The notes below the pieces were generated by a model, which was given only the letters and a program-made list of their open reading frames with translations, did no database searches and was not told where the DNA came from. Shown piece after piece: positions 51,496 to 60,170 of a stretch of 64,000 bases of DNA; within the stretch, counting starts at the first letter, position 1; each line of letters begins with the position of its first letter. Both the position numbers and the translations under genes were made by a program. This DNA is from Vibrio gazogenes. Lineage in GTDB: Bacteria > Pseudomonadota > Gammaproteobacteria > Enterobacterales > Vibrionaceae. The DNA lies in the NCBI RefSeq assembly GCF_002196515.1, contig NZ_CP018836.1, positions 248,001-312,000 of the forward strand, given 5' to 3'.

Positions 51496-53382
51496 TTAAG
51501 CACAATCCGAATGTGGTAATAAAGACTTATCGACATGATACTCGGTCGCATAGTGGCGGAGTTTACAATCATTCCCATCCGGACAGCCACAGCTTAAACA
51601 GCGTCGGGCTTCGTTCATTGCAACCTGATCCGTGAAGCCAGTTTCGACTTCTTTAAAGTTATGCTGGCGCTCTGCTAATGTCAGTTCCGGCATTTTGGCT
51701 CTCAGAATGTGTTGCATTGCCTGTGCCAGCGCCTGATCTCGTTGTTCCTGAGTATCGCCCTGCACGATTGAACGGAGTTCGTTTTTGAGTTTCTCAATAT
51801 GTTCAGGCCGGATCAGGTGACTTCTGGTGATGTTTCTTTCCCGGAAGGACTCGGTGTACAGTTTTTCCATATCACCGCCAAGAAAGCAGTCAATACCGTA
51901 TGCCGCTTTACGGCCATCTGCGACGGCTTCGACAGCGGTTGCCGGGCCTCGGCGAAAATCACCGATTGCAAAAATATTGCGTGAACCGGAGAACATATTG
52001 TCTTCATTCACATCAATGGTCTGATACCGGTTGAGTGGCAGTGTGATGTCGTCATCATCAAGAAAACTGACATCCGTTTGTTGTGAAATTGCTGAAATAA
52101 CGGTGTCGAAGGATTCCGTGATGTATTCACCGGTCGGTTGAGGGCGCCTGCGTCCGGAAGCATCAGGTTCGCCTAAGGCCATTTTTTCCAGTTTGACCTG
52201 ACAAACCCGGCCATGTTGATCGGCGATATTCTCGGCAGGATTGGTCAGAAAATAAAATTGAACACCTTCATGTTCTGCTTCTTCAATTTCATAATCTTCG
52301 GCCGGCATTTCTTCTCGGGAGCGACGGTAAATAATCGTTGCCTGTGCCCCGAGGCGCAAAGCGGTCCGGGCGCAATCAATGGCGGTATTACCACCACCAA
52401 TGACAGCAACGTTCTGACCGACGGTACACTGTTGTTCGAGCATGTGATCTTTCAGGAAATCCACGCCGAGATAACAGCCATCGAGGTCACTGCCGGGGTA
52501 GGCCATACCGCTGGCTTGCGATGCACCGATGGCCAGACAAACAGCATCATAGTCATCGCTCAGTGACGAGAGTAAGAAGTCTTTACCGAGTCGCTGATTG
52601 GTTTTGATGGCCATGCCATGACGACACATCAATTCAATTTCTTGGTCAAGAATTGCTTTCGGCAGTCGGTATTCGGGAATACCATAGCGAAGCCATCCGC
52701 CGGCTTGGGGCATCGCTTCCAAGATAGTGACATCATAACCTTCATTGGTGAGGAAGTAGCCGCAGCTGAGTCCTCCCGGTCCGGCGCCGACAATCGCTAC
52801 TTTTTTATGTTTCTCGGCTTTTCTTTCTGGCAGATAAGACTGAAATGCAGCCAGATCATGATCCGCTGCGTGGCGTTTTAGCTGACGGATTGCCAGTGGC
52901 TCATCTAATTGTTGACGCTGACATCCGGATTCACAGAAAGCCGGGCAGACCCGGCCAATTGACAGTGGCATGGGCAGTGTTTTCTTGATGACGGCAACAG
53001 CTTGCTGATAGTTACCCTGTGCGATGAACGCCAGATATTGCTGAATATCGACATGGGCAGGGCAGGCGGTTTGACAAGGCGGTTCACTACAGATGATATT
53101 CGGTTGAGAAAGAATATCCTGAAGGTGTTTTTTTCTGCGTTCTGAGAGGTGATTGGACGTCGTGGTTACCACCATGCCTTCTACTGGCATTTGCTGACAA
53201 GCAGGGACAATACCTGTACCGAGAATGTCAACTTCGCAGAGTTTACAGTGTTGATGAATACTGTCAGTCGCGTCGGTATCACAGAGTGAAGGCAGAGGAA
53301 CACCACAGGTTCTTGTCGCACTGAGTAGTGTTTGATTCGGATCGACTGTATACGTTGATCCATCGATCGTAATATTCACCAT
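51496..53382 (-). CDS. NAD(P)-dependent Fe-S flavoprotein, GltD-type oxidoreductase
   Basis: A 628-residue protein. The N-terminus is a [2Fe-2S] ferredoxin-like domain (Cys34, Cys46, Cys49, Cys62). Then comes a GltD-like Fe-S region (IICSEPPCQTACPAHVDIQ, RVCPAFCESGCQR), an FAD site (VAIVGAGPGGLSCGYFL), an NAD(P) site (VAVIGGGNTAIDCART) and a C-terminal cysteine cluster (CLSCGCPDGNDCKLRHY). This layout suits an electron-transfer subunit that moves electrons between NAD(P)H and a partner enzyme. The convergent molybdopterin oxidoreductase, 149 bases away, is the obvious candidate partner, but no sequence feature proves the pairing. Confidence 0.82.
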   Translation of the reverse strand: MVNITIDGSTYTVDPNQTLLSATRTCGVPLPSLCDTDATDSIHQHCKLCEVDILGTGIVPACQQMPVEGMVVTTTSNHLSERRKKHLQDILSQPNIICSEPPCQTACPAHVDIQQYLAFIAQGNYQQAVAVIKKTLPMPLSIGRVCPAFCESGCQRQQLDEPLAIRQLKRHAADHDLAAFQSYLPERKAEKHKKVAIVGAGPGGLSCGYFLTNEGYDVTILEAMPQAGGWLRYGIPEYRLPKAILDQEIELMCRHGMAIKTNQRLGKDFLLSSLSDDYDAVCLAIGASQASGMAYPGSDLDGCYLGVDFLKDHMLEQQCTVGQNVAVIGGGNTAIDCARTALRLGAQATIIYRRSREEMPAEDYEIEEAEHEGVQFYFLTNPAENIADQHGRVCQVKLEKMALGEPDASGRRRPQPTGEYITESFDTVISAISQQTDVSFLDDDDITLPLNRYQTIDVNEDNMFSGSRNIFAIGDFRRGPATAVEAVADGRKAAYGIDCFLGGDMEKLYTESFRERNITRSHLIRPEHIEKLKNELRSIVQGDTQEQRDQALAQAMQHILRAKMPELTLAERQHNFKEVETGFTDQVAMNEARRCLSCGCPDGNDCKLRHYATEYHVDKSLLPHSDCA

Positions 53383-53829
53383 GATGATTCTCCATTGTTT
53401 CTGATAACCAGTGTTTCTGATTTATCAGAGCTTCTGATATCCAGCTCGTAAACAGTGTGATCGTCCTGATGCACTTCCTATACTTTCAGTGATTCAGTAT
53501 GACCGAATCATTGAAAGGATGCTCGCATTTTGGTGTATTTTTGAGATGAGTATCGGTGATAATTTTTAATTGAAATGAACGAAATCAAATCTATCGATTC
53601 ACTGGATAATTCATCAGCATGATAATATCTGTATGAAATTATTCATGAAATAGACAATAACCACACAGTTAGTCTGTTTTTTACGTATGCTATTTCATTT
53701 CAAGGGTACGCACAAGTACGAATATGGATGATGATCATGTCGATCAACTGTCAGCCGTGATCATTGAACATCGATCACAGCTAAACGAAGACAGGGTAGC
53801 CTCAACGGATAACCAAACTTACCGTTCAG
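53383..53829. other. Intergenic region upstream of the Fe-S flavoprotein gene
   Basis: 447 bases without a credible gene; a plus-strand open frame at its right end only reads through the complement of the DUF3750 gene. No operator or terminator was recognised. Confidence 0.4.
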
Positions 53830-54360
53830 TTAATTCGCGTAGCCGCTCCCGATTGCCCGGAAAGGCATTTTTAATCCCAGAGCGGGTACCTGTAAACCAA
53901 CCCATGCCGGAAATGTATTGCTGTTCGGCCCGGGGAAGAGGGTGTATTCATCTGCCCACGGGTAAAATTCAATAGCAGCCGTAATTTCAGGGATCAGTTG
54001 GCTCGCTTTTTCGCCTTGGATAGACAACACTTTTTCTGGTTTGGCACCATACCAATAGCGATCCGGATGTTTGGTTTGATACTCGGTTAGAACCGAGCGT
54101 CCTTGTTTGAGTCGCCAACCGATGACCTCGTAAACCGTATATTCAGGTGCATTTTCCGGTTTCAGAGCAATCCAAGTATGTACAGCAAACCAGCCGCGCC
54201 AGCCGAACGCATCGGCAGAATACACTTCAATCACTGCATCTTTCTCTTGCTCCGGCTCTGGGGCGATGCCTGCGGGTTCACGACTTGCGGTACGCCAGTC
54301 CCCACCACTGCAACTCAACGTTCCGATCATCACAAACACAATTAAAAGAGACCTAAACAT
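53830..54360 (-). CDS. DUF3750 putative lipoprotein
   Basis: A 176-residue protein. It begins with a lipoprotein-type signal (MFRSLLIVFVMIGTLSC, Cys17), followed by SGGDW. The mature part carries the DUF3750 pattern: AVHTWIALKPENAPEYTVYEVIGW, DRYWYGAKP and a closing YPWADEYTLFPGPNSNTFPAW. The function of DUF3750 is unknown. It sits alone, with a non-coding gap on both sides. It is somewhat shorter than the longest relatives I recall; I do not see a frameshift that would extend it. Confidence 0.78.
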   Translation of the reverse strand: MFRSLLIVFVMIGTLSCSGGDWRTASREPAGIAPEPEQEKDAVIEVYSADAFGWRGWFAVHTWIALKPENAPEYTVYEVIGWRLKQGRSVLTEYQTKHPDRYWYGAKPEKVLSIQGEKASQLIPEITAAIEFYPWADEYTLFPGPNSNTFPAWVGLQVPALGLKMPFRAIGSGYAN

Positions 54361-54699
54361 GGCTGAACTTTCCTTATGCCGTATATGATTGATTTATACG
54401 CTACTATAGACAATTCAGAAGCAAAAGACATACCTAGTCTCTCTTACGGGCAAAATGATATGGATTAAAAGGATGCTGACTCGCTCGAAAAGCTTGAAAG
54501 GACAGACACTTGGAAAGAAGCACTAAAGGGACAGACGACTCAGGAGGGAAGGGGACAGGCAAAGAAAGTTCTGACCAAGAAGGTTAGAGATGACAAATTG
54601 AAAGGACAGACACTTGAAGGGAAGCGTTACAGGGACAGGCAATGGAGGAGAGAGGAAATGGAACAATAGAAGCGGACGCTTTAGCGCCCGCTTGGCAGG
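54361..54699. other. Intergenic region between the DUF3750 gene and ahpF
   Basis: No gene is seen. Most of the region is a cluster of GGACAGRC repeats (listed separately). A hairpin at 54666-54690 (AAGCGGGCGC, loop, GCGTCCGCTT on the minus strand) lies just after the ahpF stop and may act as its terminator, though a T run is missing. Confidence 0.45.
54497..54642. repeat. Cluster of five GGACAGRC repeats
   Basis: Five copies of AGGACAGAC or GGGACAGRC occur within about 145 bases (near 54499, 54528, 54551, 54602 and 54631), in one orientation with irregular spacing. Two share the longer form AAAGGACAGACACTTG. They belong to the family seen at 33701, 38450, 39583 and 41370. Irregular spacing and short unit rule out a CRISPR array. 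Confidence 0.65.
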
Positions 54700-56268
54700 T
54701 CAGCCCTGATGACGAATCAGGTAATCAAATGCCCCCAGACTGGCTTTCGCCCCTTCGCCCATCGCGATAATGATCTGTTTATAAGGGACAGTCGTCGCAT
54801 CTCCGGCAGCAAAAACACCTGACATACTGGTATCGCCCCGGCTACCGACTTCAATCTCACCTCTTGGTGACAGTGTCACATCTGAATCTTTTAGCCATTC
54901 GGTATTGGGTACCAAACCAATCTGTACAAAAATACCGGACAACAACAGGGTATGGATCTCATCAGTATGACGATCTTTATATTTAAGACCGGTCACCCGT
55001 TTCCCATCACCGATCACTTCGGTTGTCTGTGCCATCGTGATGATATCGATGTTCGGCAGGGAGTTTGCTTTATCAATCAGCACTTGATCTGCTCGAAGTA
55101 CATCGGCAAATTCAAGGACCGTAACGTGTTCGACAATCCCGGCTAAATCAATTGCGGCTTCAATACCGGAGTTGCCGCCACCGATAACGGCTGTTTTCTT
55201 GCCTTTAAACAGTGGGCCATCACAGTGAGGGCAATAAGCCACCCCTTTATTGCGGTATTCATGTTCACCGGGAACATTCATTTCTCTCCAGCGTGCGCCC
55301 GGGCTGAGAATGACACTTTTACTCTTGAGTGTTGCACCGCTTTCAAGGTTGACGTGAATATATCCATCTTCGGTATAAGCAGCACCCATCAGCCGATCGG
55401 CTTGCTGATCCGTGATGAGATCCACATCATACTCTTTGAGATGTTCACCCAAATCGGCTGCCAGTTTCGGGCCTTCCGTTCTTTTGACAGAAATAAAGTT
55501 TTCAATTGCCATGGTGTCCATCACCTGACCACCGAGACGCTTCGCAACGATACCGGTTCGGATGCCTTTACGAGCGGCATAAACAGCCGCAGCACCACCG
55601 GCAGGTCCGCCACCGACGACCAATACATCGTATGGGTCTTTTTCGTTAATACTGGCTGCTGCTCTTTCTGCTGCACCATCATCAATTTTGGTTAAGATTT
55701 CTGCCAGTGACATCCGACCTTGGCCAAATAACTCACCATTTACGAAAACGCTTGGCACCGCCAGAATATCGCGTTGTTTGACTTCATCTTGGAACAGGGC
55801 GCCATCAATCATGGTGACACGAATGTCTGGGTTGATTGCTGCCATCATGTTGAAAGCTTGAACCACATCAGGACAGTTCTGGCACGAAAGCGAAATAAAG
55901 ATTTCCACGTCCAGTTTTTTATGCAGACTGGCAATCTGTGTGATGGTTTCGTCTTCAAGTTTCATCGGATGACCACCCGAGTGGAGCAGCGCTAATACCA
56001 ATGAAGTAAATTCGTGTCCCATCGGCACACCGGCAAAACGCAATTGTGTACCTTTCTCCGGGTTAGTGACCGCCATGACGGGTTTACGTTCACTGGCCGC
56101 GTTATCATGCACTACCGAGACACGATCGCTTAATGTTTCGATCTCTTCAGCCAGTGAAAGAATTTCTTGAGATGCTTTACTTTCATCTAGACTGACCACT
56201 AAGCGGACATCTTCTTTTAAGTTTGTGAGATATTGTTTTAATTGTTGTTTGATCGCTTGGTCTAGCAT
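54700..56268 (-). CDS. ahpF: Alkyl hydroperoxide reductase subunit F
   Basis: A 522-residue flavoprotein disulfide reductase, the NADH-dependent partner of AhpC. The N-terminal two-thioredoxin-fold domain carries the active pair Cys129/Cys132 (SCQNC); the C-terminal thioredoxin-reductase-like part has FAD and NAD sites (VVGGGPAGGAAAVYAAR; AVIGGGNSGIEAAID) and its own CxxC (YCPHCDGP). It keeps AhpC reduced, in the cytoplasm. It follows ahpC on the same strand after 146 bases that hold an imperfect hairpin. Confidence 0.96.
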   Translation of the reverse strand: MLDQAIKQQLKQYLTNLKEDVRLVVSLDESKASQEILSLAEEIETLSDRVSVVHDNAASERKPVMAVTNPEKGTQLRFAGVPMGHEFTSLVLALLHSGGHPMKLEDETITQIASLHKKLDVEIFISLSCQNCPDVVQAFNMMAAINPDIRVTMIDGALFQDEVKQRDILAVPSVFVNGELFGQGRMSLAEILTKIDDGAAERAAASINEKDPYDVLVVGGGPAGGAAAVYAARKGIRTGIVAKRLGGQVMDTMAIENFISVKRTEGPKLAADLGEHLKEYDVDLITDQQADRLMGAAYTEDGYIHVNLESGATLKSKSVILSPGARWREMNVPGEHEYRNKGVAYCPHCDGPLFKGKKTAVIGGGNSGIEAAIDLAGIVEHVTVLEFADVLRADQVLIDKANSLPNIDIITMAQTTEVIGDGKRVTGLKYKDRHTDEIHTLLLSGIFVQIGLVPNTEWLKDSDVTLSPRGEIEVGSRGDTSMSGVFAAGDATTVPYKQIIIAMGEGAKASLGAFDYLIRHQG

Positions 56269-56339
56269 GTTTCGATTACACCTTGTCTTTAGATAGATAA
56301 ATAAAGAGAGTGACCACTCTAGATAATGAGAAATAAGGG

Positions 56340-56387
56340 GAGAGTAAGCCGGATGCGTTGGTCGTATGGTACATCCAGCCCACTCTC
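56340..56387 (-). terminator. Imperfect hairpin between ahpC and ahpF
   Basis: GAGAGT and GCCGGATG (56340-56355) pair with CATCCAGC and ACTCTC (56372-56387) with an internal mismatch. On the transcribed minus strand the tail is CCCTTATTTCTC. It may attenuate or process the ahpCF transcript so that more AhpC than AhpF is made. Confidence 0.45.
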
Positions 56388-56414
56388 AAGTTAAAAATTC
56401 AAATTAGAAAATGG

Positions 56415-56972
56415 TTAGATCTTGCCGACAAGATCCAGTGAAGGAGCCAGAGTTTCTTCACCTTCTTTCCATTTTGCCGGGCAAACTTCGCCTGGGTGTG
56501 CTGCAACATATTGTGCTGCTTTTACTTTTCTCAGCAGGTCTTCAGCGTCACGGCCAATCCCTTCAGCCGTAATTTCCATTGCCTGAATGACACCTTCAGG
56601 ATCGATGAGGAATGTTGCACGGTCTGCAAGGCCCTGACCTTCACGCATGACACCGAAGTTATTAGTGATGTTACCGGTTTGGTCACCAAGCATGTAATAC
56701 TGAATTTTGCCAATTGTGTCAGAGCTGTCATGCCACGCTTTGTGCGTGAAGTGTGTGTCAGTTGAGACGGAGAATACTTCAACGCCACGCTCTTGAAGCT
56801 CAGCATAATGATCGGCAAGATCACCTAATTCTGTTGGGCAAACAAATGTGAAATCAGCAGGATAGAAGAAAAATACTGCCCATTTGCCCTCGACACTTTT
56901 TTCTGTGACTTCAACAAATTCACCGTTTTTATAAGCGGTTGCACTAAATGGTTTGATTTTTGTGTTGATCAT
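56415..56972 (-). CDS. ahpC: Alkyl hydroperoxide reductase subunit C (peroxiredoxin)
   Basis: A 185-residue typical two-cysteine peroxiredoxin that reduces hydrogen peroxide and organic peroxides. The peroxidatic Cys45 is in FTFVCPTEL and the resolving Cys164 in GEVCPAKW. Very close to E. coli AhpC, two residues shorter at the N-terminus. It is the first gene of ahpC-ahpF. Two ATAG-N7-CTAT half-sites lie 109-153 bases upstream, the classic OxyR spacing within each half. Confidence 0.97.
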   Translation of the reverse strand: MINTKIKPFSATAYKNGEFVEVTEKSVEGKWAVFFFYPADFTFVCPTELGDLADHYAELQERGVEVFSVSTDTHFTHKAWHDSSDTIGKIQYYMLGDQTGNITNNFGVMREGQGLADRATFLIDPEGVIQAMEITAEGIGRDAEDLLRKVKAAQYVAAHPGEVCPAKWKEGEETLAPSLDLVGKI

Positions 56973-57327
56973 GATTTTTTTACTTTCCTTTCAGTTGGTT
57001 AGCTTTGCAATATCTTGCCTTCGAGATGTATATTCGCACTGCCGCACCACAAAATAAAATCACTTGTAGCTATTCATTTGATAGGAAAAATCTATTTCAT
57101 CGAAACCAAGATAGTTGTCGGCTATCACATCCGTGATTGAACACTATGGTCGACAGGGGGAGCGCTTGTATGACGATAAAAGTCTAATCAACACCACAGA
57201 AAATACTTTCTTGACAATGATAAGTCGCGACCTGACTGAATGGTGTCGTATACGAACATCTGTTGTGAATTCACGCTCGTTAACGTGGCAATCGCAGTAC
57301 ACTAATAATTCGCTTAAGGAGAACAGA
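56973..57327. promoter_or_regulatory. Divergent control region of ahpC and the formaldehyde dehydrogenase gene
   Basis: 355 bases without a gene. Besides the OxyR-type half-sites, the region holds a long leader before 57328. The ribosome site for the plus-strand gene is AAGGAG. Confidence 0.55.
57081..57125. promoter_or_regulatory. Pair of OxyR-type half-sites
   Basis: ATAGgaaaaatCTAT (57081-57095) and ATAGttgtcggCTAT (57111-57125): both match the ATAG-N7-CTAT half-site of the OxyR consensus exactly. The two centres are 30 bp apart, where the textbook site has 22 bp. Position between ahpC and a divergent gene supports OxyR control. Confidence 0.65.
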
Positions 57328-58527
57328 ATGTGCAATTCCAGTAATCACGGTGTTGTATATAAAGGACCGGGACAAGTCGCAGTTGAATCGATCGCTTTTC
57401 CGGAGTTGGCTCTGGGAAAAAGAAAGTGTAATCACGGCGTCATTCTGAAGGTTCTGACCACCAATATTTGTGGGAGTGACCAGCACATGGTCCGTGGACG
57501 GACAACCGCCCCGGCAGGCCTTGTTCTGGGTCATGAGATTACCGGTGTGATCCTTGAAAAAGGAGACGACGTTGAATTCCTGAATGTGGGTGATATCGTT
57601 TCCGTTCCTTTCAACATTGCTTGTGGACGCTGTCGCAACTGTAAATCCGGCATGACTGGTATCTGTCTGAATGTTAACCCGGCACGTCCCGGCGCTGCTT
57701 ATGGTTATGTCGATATGGGAGGCTGGGTTGGAGGCCAGTCAGAGTATGTGATGGTGCCGTATGCTGACTTCAATCTGCTGAAATTCCCGGATGCAGATCA
57801 GGCCATGGAGAAAATCCGTGATCTGACATTGCTCTCTGATATCTTCCCGACTGGTTTCCACGGCTGTGTGACTGCTGGTGTCGGTCCCGGTTCAACGGTG
57901 TATGTGGCCGGTGCGGGTCCGGTTGGTCTCGCTGCGGCAGTGTCGGCCCAATTGCTCGGTGCTGCGTGTGTGATCGTCGGTGACATGATCGAAGAACGTC
58001 TTGAACAGGCACGGAGCTTTGGCTGTGAAACGATCGACCTGCGTGAAGACGGCGATATGGAAGACAAACTGGAAGTGATTCTCGGCGAACGGGAAGTGGA
58101 CTGCTTTGTTGACTGTGTCGGTTTTGAAGCGCATGGCTGTGGTTGTGGCGGACACCATAAAGAAGCGCCCGCGGCAGTATTAAACTCAGCGATGCAAATC
58201 ACCCGAGCCGGTGGCCAAATTGGTATTCCGGGACTCTACGTGACAGATGATCCGGGCGCACAGGATGAAGCGGCAAGAGTCGGTGCGTTGAGTATGCGTT
58301 TTGGCCTCGGTTGGGCGAAGTCCCATTCATTCCATACCGGTCAGTGTCCGGTGATGAAATATCATCGTTCTCTGATGCAGGCGATTTTATTTGATAAAGT
58401 CAATATTGCGAAAGCAGTGAACGTTCAACTGATTACGTTGGATCAAGCACCGCAAGGCTATGCTGATTTCGATGGTGGTGCCGCGAAAAAATTCGTTATC
58501 GATCCACACGGTAGCGTTGCCGCATAG
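57328..58527 (+). CDS. fdhA: Glutathione-independent formaldehyde dehydrogenase
   Basis: A 399-residue zinc-dependent medium-chain dehydrogenase, the same length as the Pseudomonas putida enzyme. It oxidises formaldehyde to formate with bound NAD without glutathione. The catalytic zinc cysteine is in TTNICGSDQHMV, the structural zinc motif is CGRCRNCKSGMTGIC, the NAD site is GAGPVGLAAAVSAQLLG, and VDCVGFEAHGCG is typical of this branch. The ATG at 57328 follows AAGGAG; an open frame further upstream has no support. Its promoter region is shared with ahpC, and a strong terminator follows. Confidence 0.92.
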   Translation: MCNSSNHGVVYKGPGQVAVESIAFPELALGKRKCNHGVILKVLTTNICGSDQHMVRGRTTAPAGLVLGHEITGVILEKGDDVEFLNVGDIVSVPFNIACGRCRNCKSGMTGICLNVNPARPGAAYGYVDMGGWVGGQSEYVMVPYADFNLLKFPDADQAMEKIRDLTLLSDIFPTGFHGCVTAGVGPGSTVYVAGAGPVGLAAAVSAQLLGAACVIVGDMIEERLEQARSFGCETIDLREDGDMEDKLEVILGEREVDCFVDCVGFEAHGCGCGGHHKEAPAAVLNSAMQITRAGGQIGIPGLYVTDDPGAQDEAARVGALSMRFGLGWAKSHSFHTGQCPVMKYHRSLMQAILFDKVNIAKAVNVQLITLDQAPQGYADFDGGAAKKFVIDPHGSVAA

Positions 58528-58560
58528 ATTCATCGTTCAAATATTTGGTACTGATAAGAA

Positions 58561-58595
58561 ACGCGCCGGGTACAAATACCCGGCGCGTTTTTTTG
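58561..58595 (+). terminator. Terminator of fdhA
   Basis: ACGCGCCGGGTA (58561-58572), loop CAAA, TACCCGGCGCGT (58577-58588), then seven T. Confidence 0.9.
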
Positions 58596-58748
58596 TGCGC
58601 TTTTTATGGTGGTACTTGAAGCGGTGAAGGTGTGAAGTGTGGGTGTGAAGTGTGTGTCCTTGTATTGTTACTTCATTATTAAATTCCCCATTTTTAGGGG
58701 ATAAATTTAATTGATGGGAATGTTATTTACGATCACAAAATGAATATA

Positions 58749-58784
58749 ATGGTATTGTATTGGTATTATTATGTGTCATACCAT
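58749..58784. promoter_or_regulatory. Inverted repeat upstream of the yegT-like gene
   Basis: ATGGTAT (58749-58755) and ATACCAT (58778-58784) form a 7-bp inverted repeat 33 bases before the permease gene. It could be the site of the GntR-type regulator encoded at the end of the cassette; this is a guess from position. Confidence 0.35.
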
Positions 58785-58816
58785 CTTTGTGTACCCTACA
58801 GTACTAAGGATAAAAA

Positions 58817-60103
58817 ATGAAAACGACGAATATCAAACTCTCATTCATGATGTTCATTGAATGGTTTATATGGGGCGCTTGGTTCGTTCCTTTATGGCAA
58901 ATCTTAAACACACATGGTTTTTCACCAACGGAGATTGCTTGGTCATATGCTTGTACTGCAATTGCCGCGATCTTGTCACCGATTCTGGTCGGCTCGATTA
59001 CCGACCGTTTTTTTCCGGCCCAAAAGGTTCTGTCGGTGATGCTGCTTGCCGGGGCAGTATTAATGTATCTTGCGGCACAACAAACCGAGTTCGCCACTTT
59101 CTTTCCGCTTTTACTTGGTTACTCGCTCACCTACATGCCGACAATTGCGCTGACGAATAGTATTGCGTTTTCCAACGTTGCTGATGTTGAGCGTGATTTC
59201 CCGCGGATTCGGGTCATGGGAACAATTGGTTGGATAGCTTCCGGGATCGCAATTGGCTTCCTGCCGGGCTGGTTAGGTTATGGTGATATTTCTTCCAGTA
59301 ATATCCCGCTCATTATTACGGCATTGAGCTCTGCTGCCTTGGGGGTATTTGCCCTAATGCTGCCAAACACGCCGCCAAAGAGTACAGGCAAGTTAGACTT
59401 GAAAGTGATGCTCGGTTTAGATGCAATGGTGTTACTGAAAGACAAAAACTTCTTAGCATTCTTTATCTGCTCATTCATGTTCAGTATGCCGCTTGCTTTC
59501 TATTACATCTTTGCGAATGGCTTCCTGACAGAAGTGGGGATGAGTCATGCAACCGGTTGGATGACGCTTGGCCAGTTTTCCGAAATTTTCTTCATGCTGG
59601 CACTTCCTTTCTTTATTAAACGCTTTGGTATTAAAAAGGTATTATTACTTGGTCTGTTCACTGCGGCGATCCGTTATGGATTCTTCGCTTATGGAAGTGC
59701 GGAGTCTTGGTACCTGTACTCGCTGTTGTTCTTAGGCATTCTATTGCATGGCGTCAGTTACGATTTCTACTTCGTTACGGCTTACATCTATGTGGACCAA
59801 AAAGCACCGGCACATATGCGAACCGCCGCTCAAGGGCTGATAACCCTCGGATGTCAGGGGATTGGTAGCTTGTTGGGCTATCGGCTTGGCGGTGTCCTCA
59901 TGGAGAAAATGTTTGCTTATGACACGCCACAGCACGGTTTGACATTTGACTGGGCAGGGATGTGGAGTTTTGGTGGGATCATGATCGCCGTCATCCTCGC
60001 GCTCTTTATATTCTTTTTCCGTGAACCGGACGGAAAGATCAAACCGATTCCTCTTGCATCTCAGCAAGAAAACGTGGACGAACAGAAAAAAGCACAAGCT
60101 TAA
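58817..60103 (+). CDS. yegT: MFS permease, nucleoside-transporter (YegT/NupG) type
   Basis: A 428-residue membrane protein with about 12 hydrophobic segments and the N-terminus KLSFMMFIEWFIWGAWFVPLW, characteristic of the nucleoside:proton symporter branch (NupG, XapB, YegT). SITDRFFPAQKVL after the second segment is the family's inter-segment loop. The substrate is unknown for YegT. It is the first gene of a cassette with the ADP-ribosylglycohydrolase 67 bases downstream; the same gene set occurs in E. coli as yegTUV with yegW. A proton-driven uptake of a nucleoside-like compound is inferred. Confidence 0.85.
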   Translation: MKTTNIKLSFMMFIEWFIWGAWFVPLWQILNTHGFSPTEIAWSYACTAIAAILSPILVGSITDRFFPAQKVLSVMLLAGAVLMYLAAQQTEFATFFPLLLGYSLTYMPTIALTNSIAFSNVADVERDFPRIRVMGTIGWIASGIAIGFLPGWLGYGDISSSNIPLIITALSSAALGVFALMLPNTPPKSTGKLDLKVMLGLDAMVLLKDKNFLAFFICSFMFSMPLAFYYIFANGFLTEVGMSHATGWMTLGQFSEIFFMLALPFFIKRFGIKKVLLLGLFTAAIRYGFFAYGSAESWYLYSLLFLGILLHGVSYDFYFVTAYIYVDQKAPAHMRTAAQGLITLGCQGIGSLLGYRLGGVLMEKMFAYDTPQHGLTFDWAGMWSFGGIMIAVILALFIFFFREPDGKIKPIPLASQQENVDEQKKAQA

Positions 60104-60170
60104 TTCCAACCCTGCTCAGTAAGGTAAACCTGACTGAGCAGGCAATTTAATCTAATTTTTGGTAAGTAAA

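Noticed and set aside
53724..53975. Plus-strand 83-codon open frame near the DUF3750 gene
   Set aside because: Its second half is the complement of the DUF3750 coding sequence and the rest has no similarity or ribosome site.
54497..54642. Five short direct repeats as a CRISPR array
   Set aside because: The unit is only about 10-15 bases, spacing is irregular and copies of the same unit occur singly elsewhere. This is a dispersed repeat, not an array.
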